In this document: one piece after another, positions 6,803 to 13,876 of the stretch
Numbering within the stretch: the stretch's first letter is position 1
Layout: each line of letters opens with the position of its first letter
From: Chitinophagaceae bacterium
GTDB lineage: Bacteria > Bacteroidota > Bacteroidia > Chitinophagales > Chitinophagaceae
NCBI GenBank assembly: GCA_014379785.1
Contig: JACMLD010000239.1
Span: 1 to 17,792 of the forward strand
Reading direction: 5' to 3'
DNA length: 17,792 nucleotides
The notes under the pieces: model-generated
Told to the model about the DNA's origin: nothing
What the model saw: the letters and a program-made list of their open reading frames with translations, nothing else
Databases searched by the model: none
Program-made: the position numbers and the translations under genes

Positions 6803-7204
6803 GTGAAAAAAATTATCCATTACTTGCCTGGCAATCTTCGTTTCTTAAGATTGGCAAAGGGTTTACGTCAGGACGACATGTATGAGCACACAGGTTTGTC
6901 GCGCACAACCTGGTCGAACTATGAGAATGCTATGACCGAGCCTTCGGTAGAAGGGCTTCTGCTGATCTCTGATTTTTTTGGCATTGCGCTGGAGGAGCTG
7001 CTGATGCAGGATTTGAGCGGTGGCCCTGCGGATGGTTTAAGAACCAACAAGCCTCGGCGTATTAAAGCGATGTACAAAACTTTTGATGAAGAGTTGCCGG
7101 TGATGAACGAGCCAGAGGGATTGGCTTATGTGATACGCGAGTTGCGAAAACTGCGAAAAGAAATTGATTCATTGAAGCAGGGTAGTGTTGAGCAGAGCTG
7201 TTGA
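6803..7204 (+). CDS. XRE-family helix-turn-helix regulator
   Basis: A small DNA-binding protein, 133 aa from GTG 6803 (MKKIIHYLPGNLRFLR). The HTH_3 domain spans about residues 9-65: NLRFLRLAKGLRQDDM, then the recognition helix region GLSRTTWSNYENAMTEPS, then VEGLLLISDFFGIALEELL. After a linker, residues 108-126 (LAYVIRELRKLRKEIDSLK) form a short amphipathic, probably coiled-coil helix suited to dimerisation. Start choice is uncertain: TTG 6782 is in frame and gives a hydrophobic, unnatural N-terminus, while GTG 6803 gives a family-like LPxNLRFLR beginning. Targets are unknown. It diverges from the small-protein/ALDH/Gpx genes and may control them. Its TGA stop lies in the first octamer of the 7200-7327 repeat. 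Confidence 0.82.
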   Translation: MKKIIHYLPGNLRFLRLAKGLRQDDMYEHTGLSRTTWSNYENAMTEPSVEGLLLISDFFGIALEELLMQDLSGGPADGLRTNKPRRIKAMYKTFDEELPVMNEPEGLAYVIRELRKLRKEIDSLKQGSVEQSC

Positions 7205-7327
7205 TTGGTTGATTGGTTGATCTGTTGAATGGATGACTAGTTGAATGGTTGATCCGTTGCATGGGCATCCAGATAGCAACTTCCTGTCTTTAACGACTCA
7301 ACGGATCAACCATTCAACTAATCAACT
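7200..7327. repeat. degenerate 8-bp tandem repeat forming a long inverted repeat
   Basis: Eight consecutive 8-base units run from 7200 to 7263: GTTGATTG, GTTGATTG, GTTGATCT, GTTGAATG, GATGACTA, GTTGAATG, GTTGATCC, GTTGCATG. Four more lie on the opposite strand, read from 7326 down to 7295: GTTGATTA, GTTGAATG, GTTGATCC, GTTGAGTC. The two blocks pair: 7239-7259 is the exact reverse complement of 7299-7319 (21 bp), with partial pairing outside and a 39-base loop. Either strand would give the same 5' arm. The element fills the gap between two converging genes. Confidence 0.85.
7239..7319. terminator. putative bidirectional hairpin between converging genes
   Basis: The perfect 21-bp stem (7239-7259 with 7299-7319) lies 35 bases after the XRE stop and 14 bases after the RND pump stop on the other strand, as expected for a shared transcript end. 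Neither side has a clear T-run, so it is not a classic intrinsic terminator. It could instead stop transcription by Rho-independent pausing, protect 3' ends, or be a repeat without that function. Confidence 0.45.
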
Positions 7328-7332
7328 ACCCC

Positions 7333-10300
7333 TCACTTAGCAAGCAACTTATACAGCACGGGCGTCACAACGCGAGTAAGCAGCGTTGAACTGATCAGTC
7401 CACCGATGATCACAAGCGCCAAGGGAGAATACAATGGATTGCCCTCAATTACCAGGGGAATCAGACCTCCTATTGCTGTGAGAGTCGTGAGAATGATAGG
7501 AATAAACCGTGTTTCACCGGCTTCCTGGATCGCCTGCTCCAGATCCATGCCCTGTTTTCTAAGTTGATCGGTATAGTCAACCAGCAAAATGGAGTTTTTT
7601 ACTTCAATACCGATCAGCGCAATCAGACCGATTACCGCTACAAACGACAGTGTATTTCCGGTTATCAGCAGCATTACCACCGCACCGATAATACCAAGTG
7701 GAACTACAGACAAAACCACCAGCGTCCTTCTGAAGGTGCGAAACTCAAGAATCAGAATTCCAAGTATTCCAAAAATCGTGACAAGGATGATGGTCCCCAA
7801 TCCACCGAAGCTCTCTTTCTTGCTTTCTACCTCACCGGCAACAACAAAGCTTGAACCTTTCGGGAAGTTTACATTATTTAGTTTTGCAAGCACAGCATCC
7901 GTAACACGCGTGGTATTATATCCGCTCCTTACAAAAGCGGTGACTACCGTATATCGATCCTTGTCATAATGCTTGATGCTTGTCTGCGATGCCTGAAAAT
8001 CTATATTCGCCAACTGTTTCAGTGGAACTGCAGCACCTGTATATGAACTTACATACACTTTGTCAAAGGCATCGATGGTCTGCCGGTTACCGCGTGGGAT
8101 TGTCAGATTGATATTGTATTCATCACCATTTTCTTTACGAAACTTCCCGATATTAAGACCTGCAACGCTCATTCTTATAGTCCGGTCAATTTCATTGACA
8201 GGAACGGCCAGCATTCCTGCCTTCTCGCGATTGATGTTTACCCGGAGGTCCGTTTTTAGAGTGGTCAGTTCATTATTCACATAAATGGTGCCCTCGGTAG
8301 TTTTCAGCAGCTCCTCTACACGAAAAGATAAAGCCAGGAGGGTATCGAGATCCTCGCTGAATATCCGAAGTGCAATGGGTGCTTCAATGGGTGGTCCCTG
8401 CTCAAAATCTTTCACCTCAATTTTTGCATTTGGATAATATTTGAAACGCTCCCTTAATTCATCAATCAGTTCTCTTTTCTTGTCCGGACTGGTTTCATGG
8501 AGCTGCACAAATAACTGCGCATAGTTGCTGACTTCATTCTGCGGAATAACATTATAGTATATGCGGGGATTGCCGCGCCCGATATTGGAAGCAAAGCTTT
8601 TTACCAGTGGAATACCTTTTATCCCTGCCTCCACATACCGGGCAACAGAATCGGTGGCAGTCAGACTTGTTCCCATAGGTGTTTCGATATTTACCAGAAA
8701 CATGGGTTTCTCAGAAGCCGGGAATACACTGAATCCAACCACCGGTATCAGTGCAAGGCTGGCAGCGAAAATGCCTGCAGCAATCAGAAGTGTTGTTACC
8801 GGCCTGGTCACAGCTGTCTGAAGAAGACGGCGGTAAGAGCCGCTTATTCCTTTTTTCAAACCTCTCAGAAAGAAATTGCCTTCGGGATTATGCTGATTTT
8901 TTAATATCCTGCTTGATAGAAAGGGAATGATCGTCAATGACACAAAAAGAGAAGCGATAACGGTTGTGACCACTGCCGCTGGCAGACTCCTGATAAAATC
9001 CCCCGCACCTTCAGGCAGAAAGAGCAGCGGCAGAAATGCAAAAATTAAGACAGCGGTGCATCCGAGGACCGCCTTTCCGATTTGCCGGGTTGCCGCCATG
9101 GCCGCCTCTTTTCTTTCATACCCCATTCTAAGATATCTTTCAATATTCTCTACTACCACAATACTGTCGTCTACCAGCAATCCAAGAGAAACCACCAGCC
9201 CTACTATGCTAAGTTGATTGATGGTGATCCCCATCATATTGAGAAGAAATAAGCCGATCAAGAGCGAAAGCGGAATGGAGACCATTACCACAAGTGCCGC
9301 ACGGATGCCCAGTGGAAGAAGAGTGAGTGCAACCAAAAAAATGGCGATGGCAAAATCACCAGTGAATCCCGACAGTCTTTTTCGGACACTCTCTGCATTG
9401 TTAAAACTTTTTTCGAATTTGATGCCTGCAGGCAATTCTTTTCTGAACTCTTCCAGCACCGGCTCCATTTCCTTTTCAACCGAAAATATATTGGTACCCA
9501 TCTTTCTGCTGGCCGTAACAAAGACGCCACGCTTGCCGTTTAGCCTCGCCAAATACTGCTGTTCCTCATAGTTGAAGGCAACATCCGCAACGTCTTTCAC
9601 ATAAACCATCTTGTTGCCGGAACTGCTGACGATCGTATTCCTGATTTCTTCTACATCTTTATAAACACCGCTGGTTTTCACATTGAATTTCCGCATCCCC
9701 ATTTCTACGCTGCCAGCTGGAATATTTACATTCTCAGCCTGTATGGCCCCGAGAACTTTTGTGAGCGGGATTTTGTTCTGCGAGAGTTTTTCCAGATTCA
9801 CGGAAACCCTCACCTGTTGTTCCGGGAAGGCCCAGTTGTCAACATTTTTTAGCGACTTGATTTTTTCCAGGTTTTCCTTCAACATTTTACTCCATTCTTC
9901 CAAAACTGAGTATGGTGCTGACTCGCTGAGTAATGCAACCTGAAGAATGTTGACATCACTTGGCGTAAACTTCTGAATGTCGATACTGTAGATGTCTGCC
10001 GGTAAATCCTTTCGAAGTCCATCCATTTCTCTGACCAGGTCCTGATATTTTTTGTCAGGATCAGTTTCATATTTGAATTCAATCCTTACAACCGCCAGCC
10101 CGTCGTCTATTCTGGAAACAATTTTTTTAACATCGTCAAGCTCATTGAGTTTTTTTTCAACAGGATCTACCACCATTTCTTCCATATCATGGGGACTGGT
10201 GCCCGGGTAAAGCAGTACAACTGCGAACTGTGGCGCCTGTATATCAGGGTCTTCACCCCTTGGCATATTGAAGAGTGCATTCAGGCCTATAGCAGCGAGC

Positions 10301-10359
10301 ATGACAAAGACGATCAGGGTGAACTGATAATTCTTTACAGAGAAGTCGGTTATTTTCAT
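7333..10359 (-). CDS. RND multidrug efflux pump, AcrB/MexB-like inner-membrane subunit
   Basis: The proton-driven pump subunit of a tripartite exporter. The 1008-aa product has the RND layout: TM1 near residues 10-30, a periplasmic porter loop (about 31-330), a TM2-6 bundle, a second porter loop (about 550-830) and a TM8-12 bundle. The proton relay is intact: GLLVDDSIVVVEN in TM4 gives Asp397/Asp398, and GIEVKNSILLVD in TM10 gives Lys921. These mark a hydrophobe/amphiphile (HAE) pump, not a heavy-metal type, whose relay motifs differ. An in-frame extension to 10416 would overlap the adaptor gene. ATG 10359 with upstream AAGG is therefore chosen, giving a 4-base gap to the adaptor stop. The drug or lipid it exports cannot be told from sequence. 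Last gene of the efflux operon, under the TetR operators upstream. Confidence 0.95.
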   Translation of the reverse strand: MKITDFSVKNYQFTLIVFVMLAAIGLNALFNMPRGEDPDIQAPQFAVVLLYPGTSPHDMEEMVVDPVEKKLNELDDVKKIVSRIDDGLAVVRIEFKYETDPDKKYQDLVREMDGLRKDLPADIYSIDIQKFTPSDVNILQVALLSESAPYSVLEEWSKMLKENLEKIKSLKNVDNWAFPEQQVRVSVNLEKLSQNKIPLTKVLGAIQAENVNIPAGSVEMGMRKFNVKTSGVYKDVEEIRNTIVSSSGNKMVYVKDVADVAFNYEEQQYLARLNGKRGVFVTASRKMGTNIFSVEKEMEPVLEEFRKELPAGIKFEKSFNNAESVRKRLSGFTGDFAIAIFLVALTLLPLGIRAALVVMVSIPLSLLIGLFLLNMMGITINQLSIVGLVVSLGLLVDDSIVVVENIERYLRMGYERKEAAMAATRQIGKAVLGCTAVLIFAFLPLLFLPEGAGDFIRSLPAAVVTTVIASLFVSLTIIPFLSSRILKNQHNPEGNFFLRGLKKGISGSYRRLLQTAVTRPVTTLLIAAGIFAASLALIPVVGFSVFPASEKPMFLVNIETPMGTSLTATDSVARYVEAGIKGIPLVKSFASNIGRGNPRIYYNVIPQNEVSNYAQLFVQLHETSPDKKRELIDELRERFKYYPNAKIEVKDFEQGPPIEAPIALRIFSEDLDTLLALSFRVEELLKTTEGTIYVNNELTTLKTDLRVNINREKAGMLAVPVNEIDRTIRMSVAGLNIGKFRKENGDEYNINLTIPRGNRQTIDAFDKVYVSSYTGAAVPLKQLANIDFQASQTSIKHYDKDRYTVVTAFVRSGYNTTRVTDAVLAKLNNVNFPKGSSFVVAGEVESKKESFGGLGTIILVTIFGILGILILEFRTFRRTLVVLSVVPLGIIGAVVMLLITGNTLSFVAVIGLIALIGIEVKNSILLVDYTDQLRKQGMDLEQAIQEAGETRFIPIILTTLTAIGGLIPLVIEGNPLYSPLALVIIGGLISSTLLTRVVTPVLYKLLAK

Positions 10360-10363
10360 AGCC

Positions 10364-11425
10364 TTAGTTTTTTGAAACGTTGACGATGGAGTTTTGCGTG
10401 AGATAGCCCGCTCCATCAGTTATAACACGGGAAACACCATCCAGCCCGGAAGCGACGGCTACAAAATCCTTTTCTATGAAGACGATCTTAACCTGACGTC
10501 TCACCACTGTTTTCCCGTCGTCATTTAGCGTATAGACATAACCGGTAGTACCGTCTGCTTCTGTCAATGCCTCAATGGGTACCATCATGAGTTGTCTTTT
10601 TACAGTGCTCTTTAGTTGAATGGTAGAGAAAAGTCCAGGCGCAAACCGATAGCTCCCTGGCAGCACCTTCACTTCAATTTCATAGGTGCCATTAAGCGGG
10701 TCAGCCGCATCCGCGATTTCTGACACAGTTCCCGTAAAAGGGTTTTCGGGATATGCATCAATTAGAATTTCTGCCTTATCGCCTTGTTTTATATTTGCCC
10801 AGTCTTTGTCGGAGACGCCAAATCGAACTACCCAGTCCTTGCTGGTGGTTCCAATGATTTGCAGGACGGGAGTACCGGCCGATGCAAAGTCGCCCTCATT
10901 CAGAATTTTTTTTAACACTGTGCCATTTTCCGATGCCCGGATTTGCGCGTATTGCTGATTGAATTTTGCGATTCGCAGTGATTCGTTTGCCACACTTACC
11001 TGTGTGCCCGAGTTTTGCAGTTGCTCAAGCGTAGCCACAGTGTCCTCATATAAATTTTTTATCCGGTTCAGGTCGCGATTGTTTTTATCTAGTTGTTGCT
11101 GCGATTGCTGCACCTGTGCATTAATTTCTGTCAGATCAAGACTTGCGAGAAGTTGTCCCCTGCTGACCTTGTCACCTTCCTTCACATAAATCTTTGAGAT
11201 GATGCCGGAAATTTTGAAAGAAGGGCGGCCTTCCGTTTTCGAGGCAATCACACCTGAGTAGATCATTTTCGGAGCATAATCGGTGAATTTGATGTCTGCG
11301 AGTTTTACCGCTATCGACTCTTGCGACAGTTCCGGTTTTTTTTCACTCCTTGCTCCGCACTTTGCAACAAGCAATGCCAGTAGAAAAATGAGGAGCATGG
11401 GAGAAGATGAAATAAACTTTTTCAT
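10364..11425 (-). CDS. RND efflux periplasmic adaptor (membrane fusion protein)
   Basis: Bridges the RND pump and the outer-membrane channel. The 353-aa product starts with a hydrophobic signal (about residues 9-22) followed by Cys23 in LVAKCG, suggesting a lipoprotein; Lys just before the Cys is atypical for a lipobox. Next come a half-lipoyl segment (GIISKIYVKEGDKVSRGQLLASLD), an alpha-helical hairpin rich in Gln/Asn (about 95-145), the second lipoyl half (ENGTVLKKILNEGDFASAGTPVLQI), a beta-barrel (GDKAEILIDAYPENPFTGTV) and a membrane-proximal domain. ATG 11425 is preferred to an in-frame TTG at 11434. It ends 4 bases before the pump start and begins 17 bases after the TolC-like stop, so the genes are tightly co-transcribed. 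Confidence 0.94.
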   Translation of the reverse strand: MKKFISSSPMLLIFLLALLVAKCGARSEKKPELSQESIAVKLADIKFTDYAPKMIYSGVIASKTEGRPSFKISGIISKIYVKEGDKVSRGQLLASLDLTEINAQVQQSQQQLDKNNRDLNRIKNLYEDTVATLEQLQNSGTQVSVANESLRIAKFNQQYAQIRASENGTVLKKILNEGDFASAGTPVLQIIGTTSKDWVVRFGVSDKDWANIKQGDKAEILIDAYPENPFTGTVSEIADAADPLNGTYEIEVKVLPGSYRFAPGLFSTIQLKSTVKRQLMMVPIEALTEADGTTGYVYTLNDDGKTVVRRQVKIVFIEKDFVAVASGLDGVSRVITDGAGYLTQNSIVNVSKN

Positions 11426-11442
11426 GGTTAACAATTTATATA

Positions 11443-12798
11443 TCAGAATTTATAAGATGCGTTTACTCTTTCAATCTCTGCTGATTTCAACAGTACATTC
11501 AGTTGAGACAGGGAGTGCCTGATTTCAGCATTTGTGTATTGGGTGCGTGCGTCCAGGAGTTCTATCTGCAGCGTCTGACCCTCACGGAATTTTCTTTCCA
11601 GCAGGCGGTAAGTTTCCCGGCTGCTTTCTACTTCTGCGGCTGCTGCCTTTAGCGAGCGTACGGCCGAGTTTAAGTTGTTGTAGGCTGTAGTGGTTTGCAA
11701 CATTATTTGTTGTTGGGCCAGGTCATACTGATTGTTGATTGATTCGAGGAGCAAGCCTGATTGCCGGACCCTGTACTTGTTATCGTTGCCCCTGAAGATG
11801 TTCCATTGTAATTGCAGACCTCCCAACTGGTAGAATTGGTCATTGTTGAATTTCAGACCGAAGCCCTGAAAGCCGATATTGTAAAAAGCATTGATTGACG
11901 GATATATGAATGACTGATCCTGCCTGATTTTTGTTTCGATTGTTCTTCCGATACTTTTTATCTGTTTGAGTTCTTCGCGGTTATTGAGGGGAGATGAATA
12001 ATGATCGGTGCTTTGCGGAATCTTTTCCAGTAAACTACTGTCGTACTTAATTGTAAGATCCGTTGGTTGATTCAGTAGAAAGTTGACATAGGCAGACGCA
12101 TTTTTTTGCTGGTTTTCAGCTTCTGCCAGTTCCGCTTCCACTTTACTTACCTGTGATTTTGCCCTGAGTACAATTTCTTTCGTGGCCATGCCCTGGGCCA
12201 CCAGTTTTTCACTCACGCGAAGGTTTTCAGCAACAAGCAGTTGGGCGTTGTGGTAGATTTCCACCGCTTTTGACGCCTGTAAAAACTGGTAGTAAGCCTG
12301 GCTGATATTTTTTACGAGTTCTCGTTTGTATATATCCGTTTCCGCCTTTCTTGTCTCTATCGATTCTTCTTTTACAGTCCTGTTATAGCGAATTCCACTG
12401 TTGACAAGAGGCATGGTGATTTCAAAGCGTGTGTCGTGAAAGTCGTTTGGAAGAAAACTGATGGTCTGATTGGAAATAGGAGAAAATTTGGTGCTGGAAG
12501 TAAGTTGGTTGAGCGTGGTGTATACACCGTTTAAGAGATCGCCAATCGGCAGGTCCTGTTGCCTTCCTCCACTCGCGAGTGTGTATTGTGAGTTGAGCGA
12601 AACTTTGGGAAGAAAGTGGGATTGCGCTCTTTGCAAATCAAGCTTTGCCTGCTGAAGGTCGAAGGCTTTTTGTCGGAGGTTAAGGTTGCTGTCGAGTCCC
12701 CGCTTGATAAAGTCCTGGAGTACAGTCTGCGCCGAAGCGGAGCGGAATACTAAGGACAGGACTAGAAAGGCGATGATGAAAAATTGGTTTTGAAACAT
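11443..12798 (-). CDS. TolC-family outer-membrane efflux channel
   Basis: The exit duct of the tripartite pump, inserted in the outer membrane and reaching into the periplasm. The 451-aa product has a signal peptide (FFIIAFLVLSLVFRSASAQ) cleaved around residue 24. Two similar halves of long amphipathic helices follow, typical of OEP/TolC proteins: LQDFIKRGLDSNLNLRQKAFDLQQAKLDLQRA opens the first, and the second contains LDARTQYTNAEIRHSLSQLNVLLKSAEIERV near the C terminus. Length is normal. Unlike many operons, the channel gene comes first, directly after tetR (65 bases), and is followed by adaptor and pump. The 65-base gap carries one of the two operator-like palindromes. Confidence 0.94.
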   Translation of the reverse strand: MFQNQFFIIAFLVLSLVFRSASAQTVLQDFIKRGLDSNLNLRQKAFDLQQAKLDLQRAQSHFLPKVSLNSQYTLASGGRQQDLPIGDLLNGVYTTLNQLTSSTKFSPISNQTISFLPNDFHDTRFEITMPLVNSGIRYNRTVKEESIETRKAETDIYKRELVKNISQAYYQFLQASKAVEIYHNAQLLVAENLRVSEKLVAQGMATKEIVLRAKSQVSKVEAELAEAENQQKNASAYVNFLLNQPTDLTIKYDSSLLEKIPQSTDHYSSPLNNREELKQIKSIGRTIETKIRQDQSFIYPSINAFYNIGFQGFGLKFNNDQFYQLGGLQLQWNIFRGNDNKYRVRQSGLLLESINNQYDLAQQQIMLQTTTAYNNLNSAVRSLKAAAAEVESSRETYRLLERKFREGQTLQIELLDARTQYTNAEIRHSLSQLNVLLKSAEIERVNASYKF

Positions 12799-12814
12799 AC
12801 TAGCAGTTTATAAG

Positions 12815-12826
12815 ATTGACGTCAAT
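12815..12826. promoter_or_regulatory. 12-bp perfect palindrome ATTGACGTCAAT before tolC
   Basis: ATTGACGTCAAT is its own reverse complement. It sits just downstream of the predicted -7 element of the tolC promoter, 17 bases before the ATG, adjacent to the TetR-type operator. It could be a second regulator site near the transcription start. It has no counterpart upstream of tetR, and chance cannot be excluded in an AT-rich gap. Confidence 0.35.
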
Positions 12827-12845
12827 AATATGTACAGTGTTAAGT
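12823..12845 (-). promoter_or_regulatory. tolC promoter -7 region and TetR-type operator, site A
   Basis: On the minus strand the operator-like sequence ACTTAACACTGTACATA (complement of 12829-12845) runs into TATTATTG (complement of 12823-12830), a 7/8-type match to TAnnTTTG. A TTTC, one base from TTTG, lies 21 bases upstream of it. The half ACTTAACA is identical to one half of the site upstream of tetR, and the other half (TGTACA) keeps the TGTnnA core. Binding here would cover the spacer between promoter elements and so repress the efflux genes. Confidence 0.6.
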
Positions 12846-12863
12846 AGTATTGAAAAAAAAAGT

Positions 12864-13496
12864 TTAGGTGGGTCGGTTGGACAGATCAATGGCATTGATA
12901 ATCCAATGGAGTGATTTTATCATGGTTGGTTTTATCTCGTCAAGGGGAACAAGTTTCTCAAGGCGGTCTCGAATGGACAGCGATACCAGTCCATGAACCA
13001 TTCCCCAGATAGCCATCGCTACTGCGTTTACATCGTCTTTTTCTATGAGGTTTTTCTCCATGCATTCTGCCAGCGTGGCTTTCAGCACGTTGATGGCTGC
13101 ATCCCCGCTTTTCCATTCACAGCTTTCCATGGCCATCAGTGCGTTCATGGGTGCGCGTTGGATAAACATGAGGTCATAGTATTCCGGGTTGTCCATCCCG
13201 AAATCCAGATAATTCTCGCCCATTTTGTGAAGGCGCAGAAGTGGATTTTTGATGGTAGCCAGACTCTGGTTGTGTTCCTGCAGTTTTTGAAAACCGATGT
13301 CATGCAGGCTGAAAAGTATTTCGTCTTTGTCTTTAAAGTACAGATAAACAGTGGTCGGGCTATATTCAATCAGGTCTGCGATTTTGCGGATGGATACATT
13401 CTCAAAACCCTCGTCAACAAAGAGTTTCATGGAGGCATCGAGTATCAATTTTTTGATTTCCAGCTTCTGTTTTTCCTTCCGCTCAGCAATTCCCAT
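12864..13496 (-). CDS. TetR-family repressor of the efflux operon
   Basis: A one-component regulator of 210 aa. The N-terminal TetR_N domain (about 12-60) contains ILDASMKLFVDEGFENVSIRKIADLIEYS followed by the recognition helix PTTVYLYFKDKDEIL. The rest is an all-helical ligand-binding and dimerisation domain with a WGMVHGLVSL segment (about 164-173), common in TetR_C-type efflux regulators. It is the first gene of the leftward set, 65 bases before the tolC-like gene. Matching pseudopalindromes upstream of tetR and of tolC point to autoregulation plus control of the pump genes, with derepression when a pump substrate binds; this follows the AcrR/TtgR-type logic and is inferred. ATG 13496 starts the product MGIAERKEKQ, normal for the family. 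Confidence 0.93.
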   Translation of the reverse strand: MGIAERKEKQKLEIKKLILDASMKLFVDEGFENVSIRKIADLIEYSPTTVYLYFKDKDEILFSLHDIGFQKLQEHNQSLATIKNPLLRLHKMGENYLDFGMDNPEYYDLMFIQRAPMNALMAMESCEWKSGDAAINVLKATLAECMEKNLIEKDDVNAVAMAIWGMVHGLVSLSIRDRLEKLVPLDEIKPTMIKSLHWIINAIDLSNRPT

Positions 13497-13500
13497 GATG

Positions 13501-13532
13501 TAAATATACTTTACACTGTTAAGTTATCCAAA
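13501..13532 (-). promoter_or_regulatory. tetR promoter (TTTG-N20-TATATTTA) with operator, site B
   Basis: On the minus strand TTTG (complement of 13529-13532) and TATATTTA (complement of 13501-13508) are 20 bases apart, a good Bacteroidota promoter. The spacer holds ACTTAACAGTGTAAAGT (complement of 13508-13524), a 17-bp palindrome of form ACTTWACASTGTWAAGT with 14 of 16 paired positions matching. It fills the space between the -33 and -7 elements, the place where a bound TetR dimer would block polymerase. Confidence 0.72.
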
Positions 13533-13563
13533 TTTTTTACCACGGGACAAAAAATAATCCAGA

Positions 13564-13866
13564 TTATTCGTCGATGCTATCGTAAACCACTACTTTTTCC
13601 CAAAGGTGGCTGCAGTCTGCCACAAACTTTTTGTGGTCGGGATGTTCCTGATAGATCTCTTCATCTTCGAGGTTATCGAATACGAGCATCCAGGAAACGG
13701 AATATGATCTGTCGATCACATCGCGGTTGGTAGAGGCAGGTGTGCCTATCTGGTACATGCCGATGGTTTCTATTCTTGTGAGAGATTCAAGTCCTTTTTT
13801 AAGGGCCTGCAGGTCTGCGTCGTTGCCGGGATTCTTAAGCCAGAAATAAACGTGATGAATAAACAT
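13564..13866 (-). CDS. Dabb-domain (stress-responsive A/B barrel) protein
   Basis: A 100-aa single-domain protein. It opens with MFIHHVYFWLKNP, the typical first strand of Dabb dimeric alpha-beta barrels, and has SYSVSWMLVFDNLEDEEIYQEHPDHKKFV in the middle, where the conserved HPxH.xF segment lies. Relatives in plants and bacteria are stress-induced or act as small-molecule cyclases; in most bacteria the function is unknown. It has no signal peptide, so it is cytoplasmic. It begins 10 bases after the amidase stop and is probably the last gene of that transcript. The length is normal for the family. Confidence 0.88.
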   Translation of the reverse strand: MFIHHVYFWLKNPGNDADLQALKKGLESLTRIETIGMYQIGTPASTNRDVIDRSYSVSWMLVFDNLEDEEIYQEHPDHKKFVADCSHLWEKVVVYDSIDE

Positions 13867-13876
13867 GTCTCAAAAT

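Noticed and set aside
7062..7268. 68-codon minus-strand frame rich in NHSTSHPFNRSTNQ
   Set aside because: Its repetitive peptide is just translation of the 8-base repeat, and the rest is antisense to the XRE gene; there is no start signal or family resemblance.
7200..7327. Short CRISPR-like array
   Set aside because: Units are 8 bases and directly adjacent with no spacers, and no cas genes are in the window.
10360..10416. N-terminal extension of the RND pump upstream of 10359
   Set aside because: It would overlap the end of the adaptor gene and place a polar Ser/Thr/Lys segment before TM1; ATG 10359 gives the normal RND N-terminus (MKITDFSVKN).
7333..13496. Efflux cluster as a horizontally acquired resistance island
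   Set aside because: No mobile-element genes, flanking direct repeats, tRNA boundary or shift in base composition were seen; chromosomal RND operons of this form are ordinary in the phylum.
12993..13733. 246-codon plus-strand open frame across tetR and the Dabb gene
   Set aside because: It crosses two well-supported opposite-strand genes and the tetR promoter/operator, and its translation is Cys/His/Phe-rich noise.
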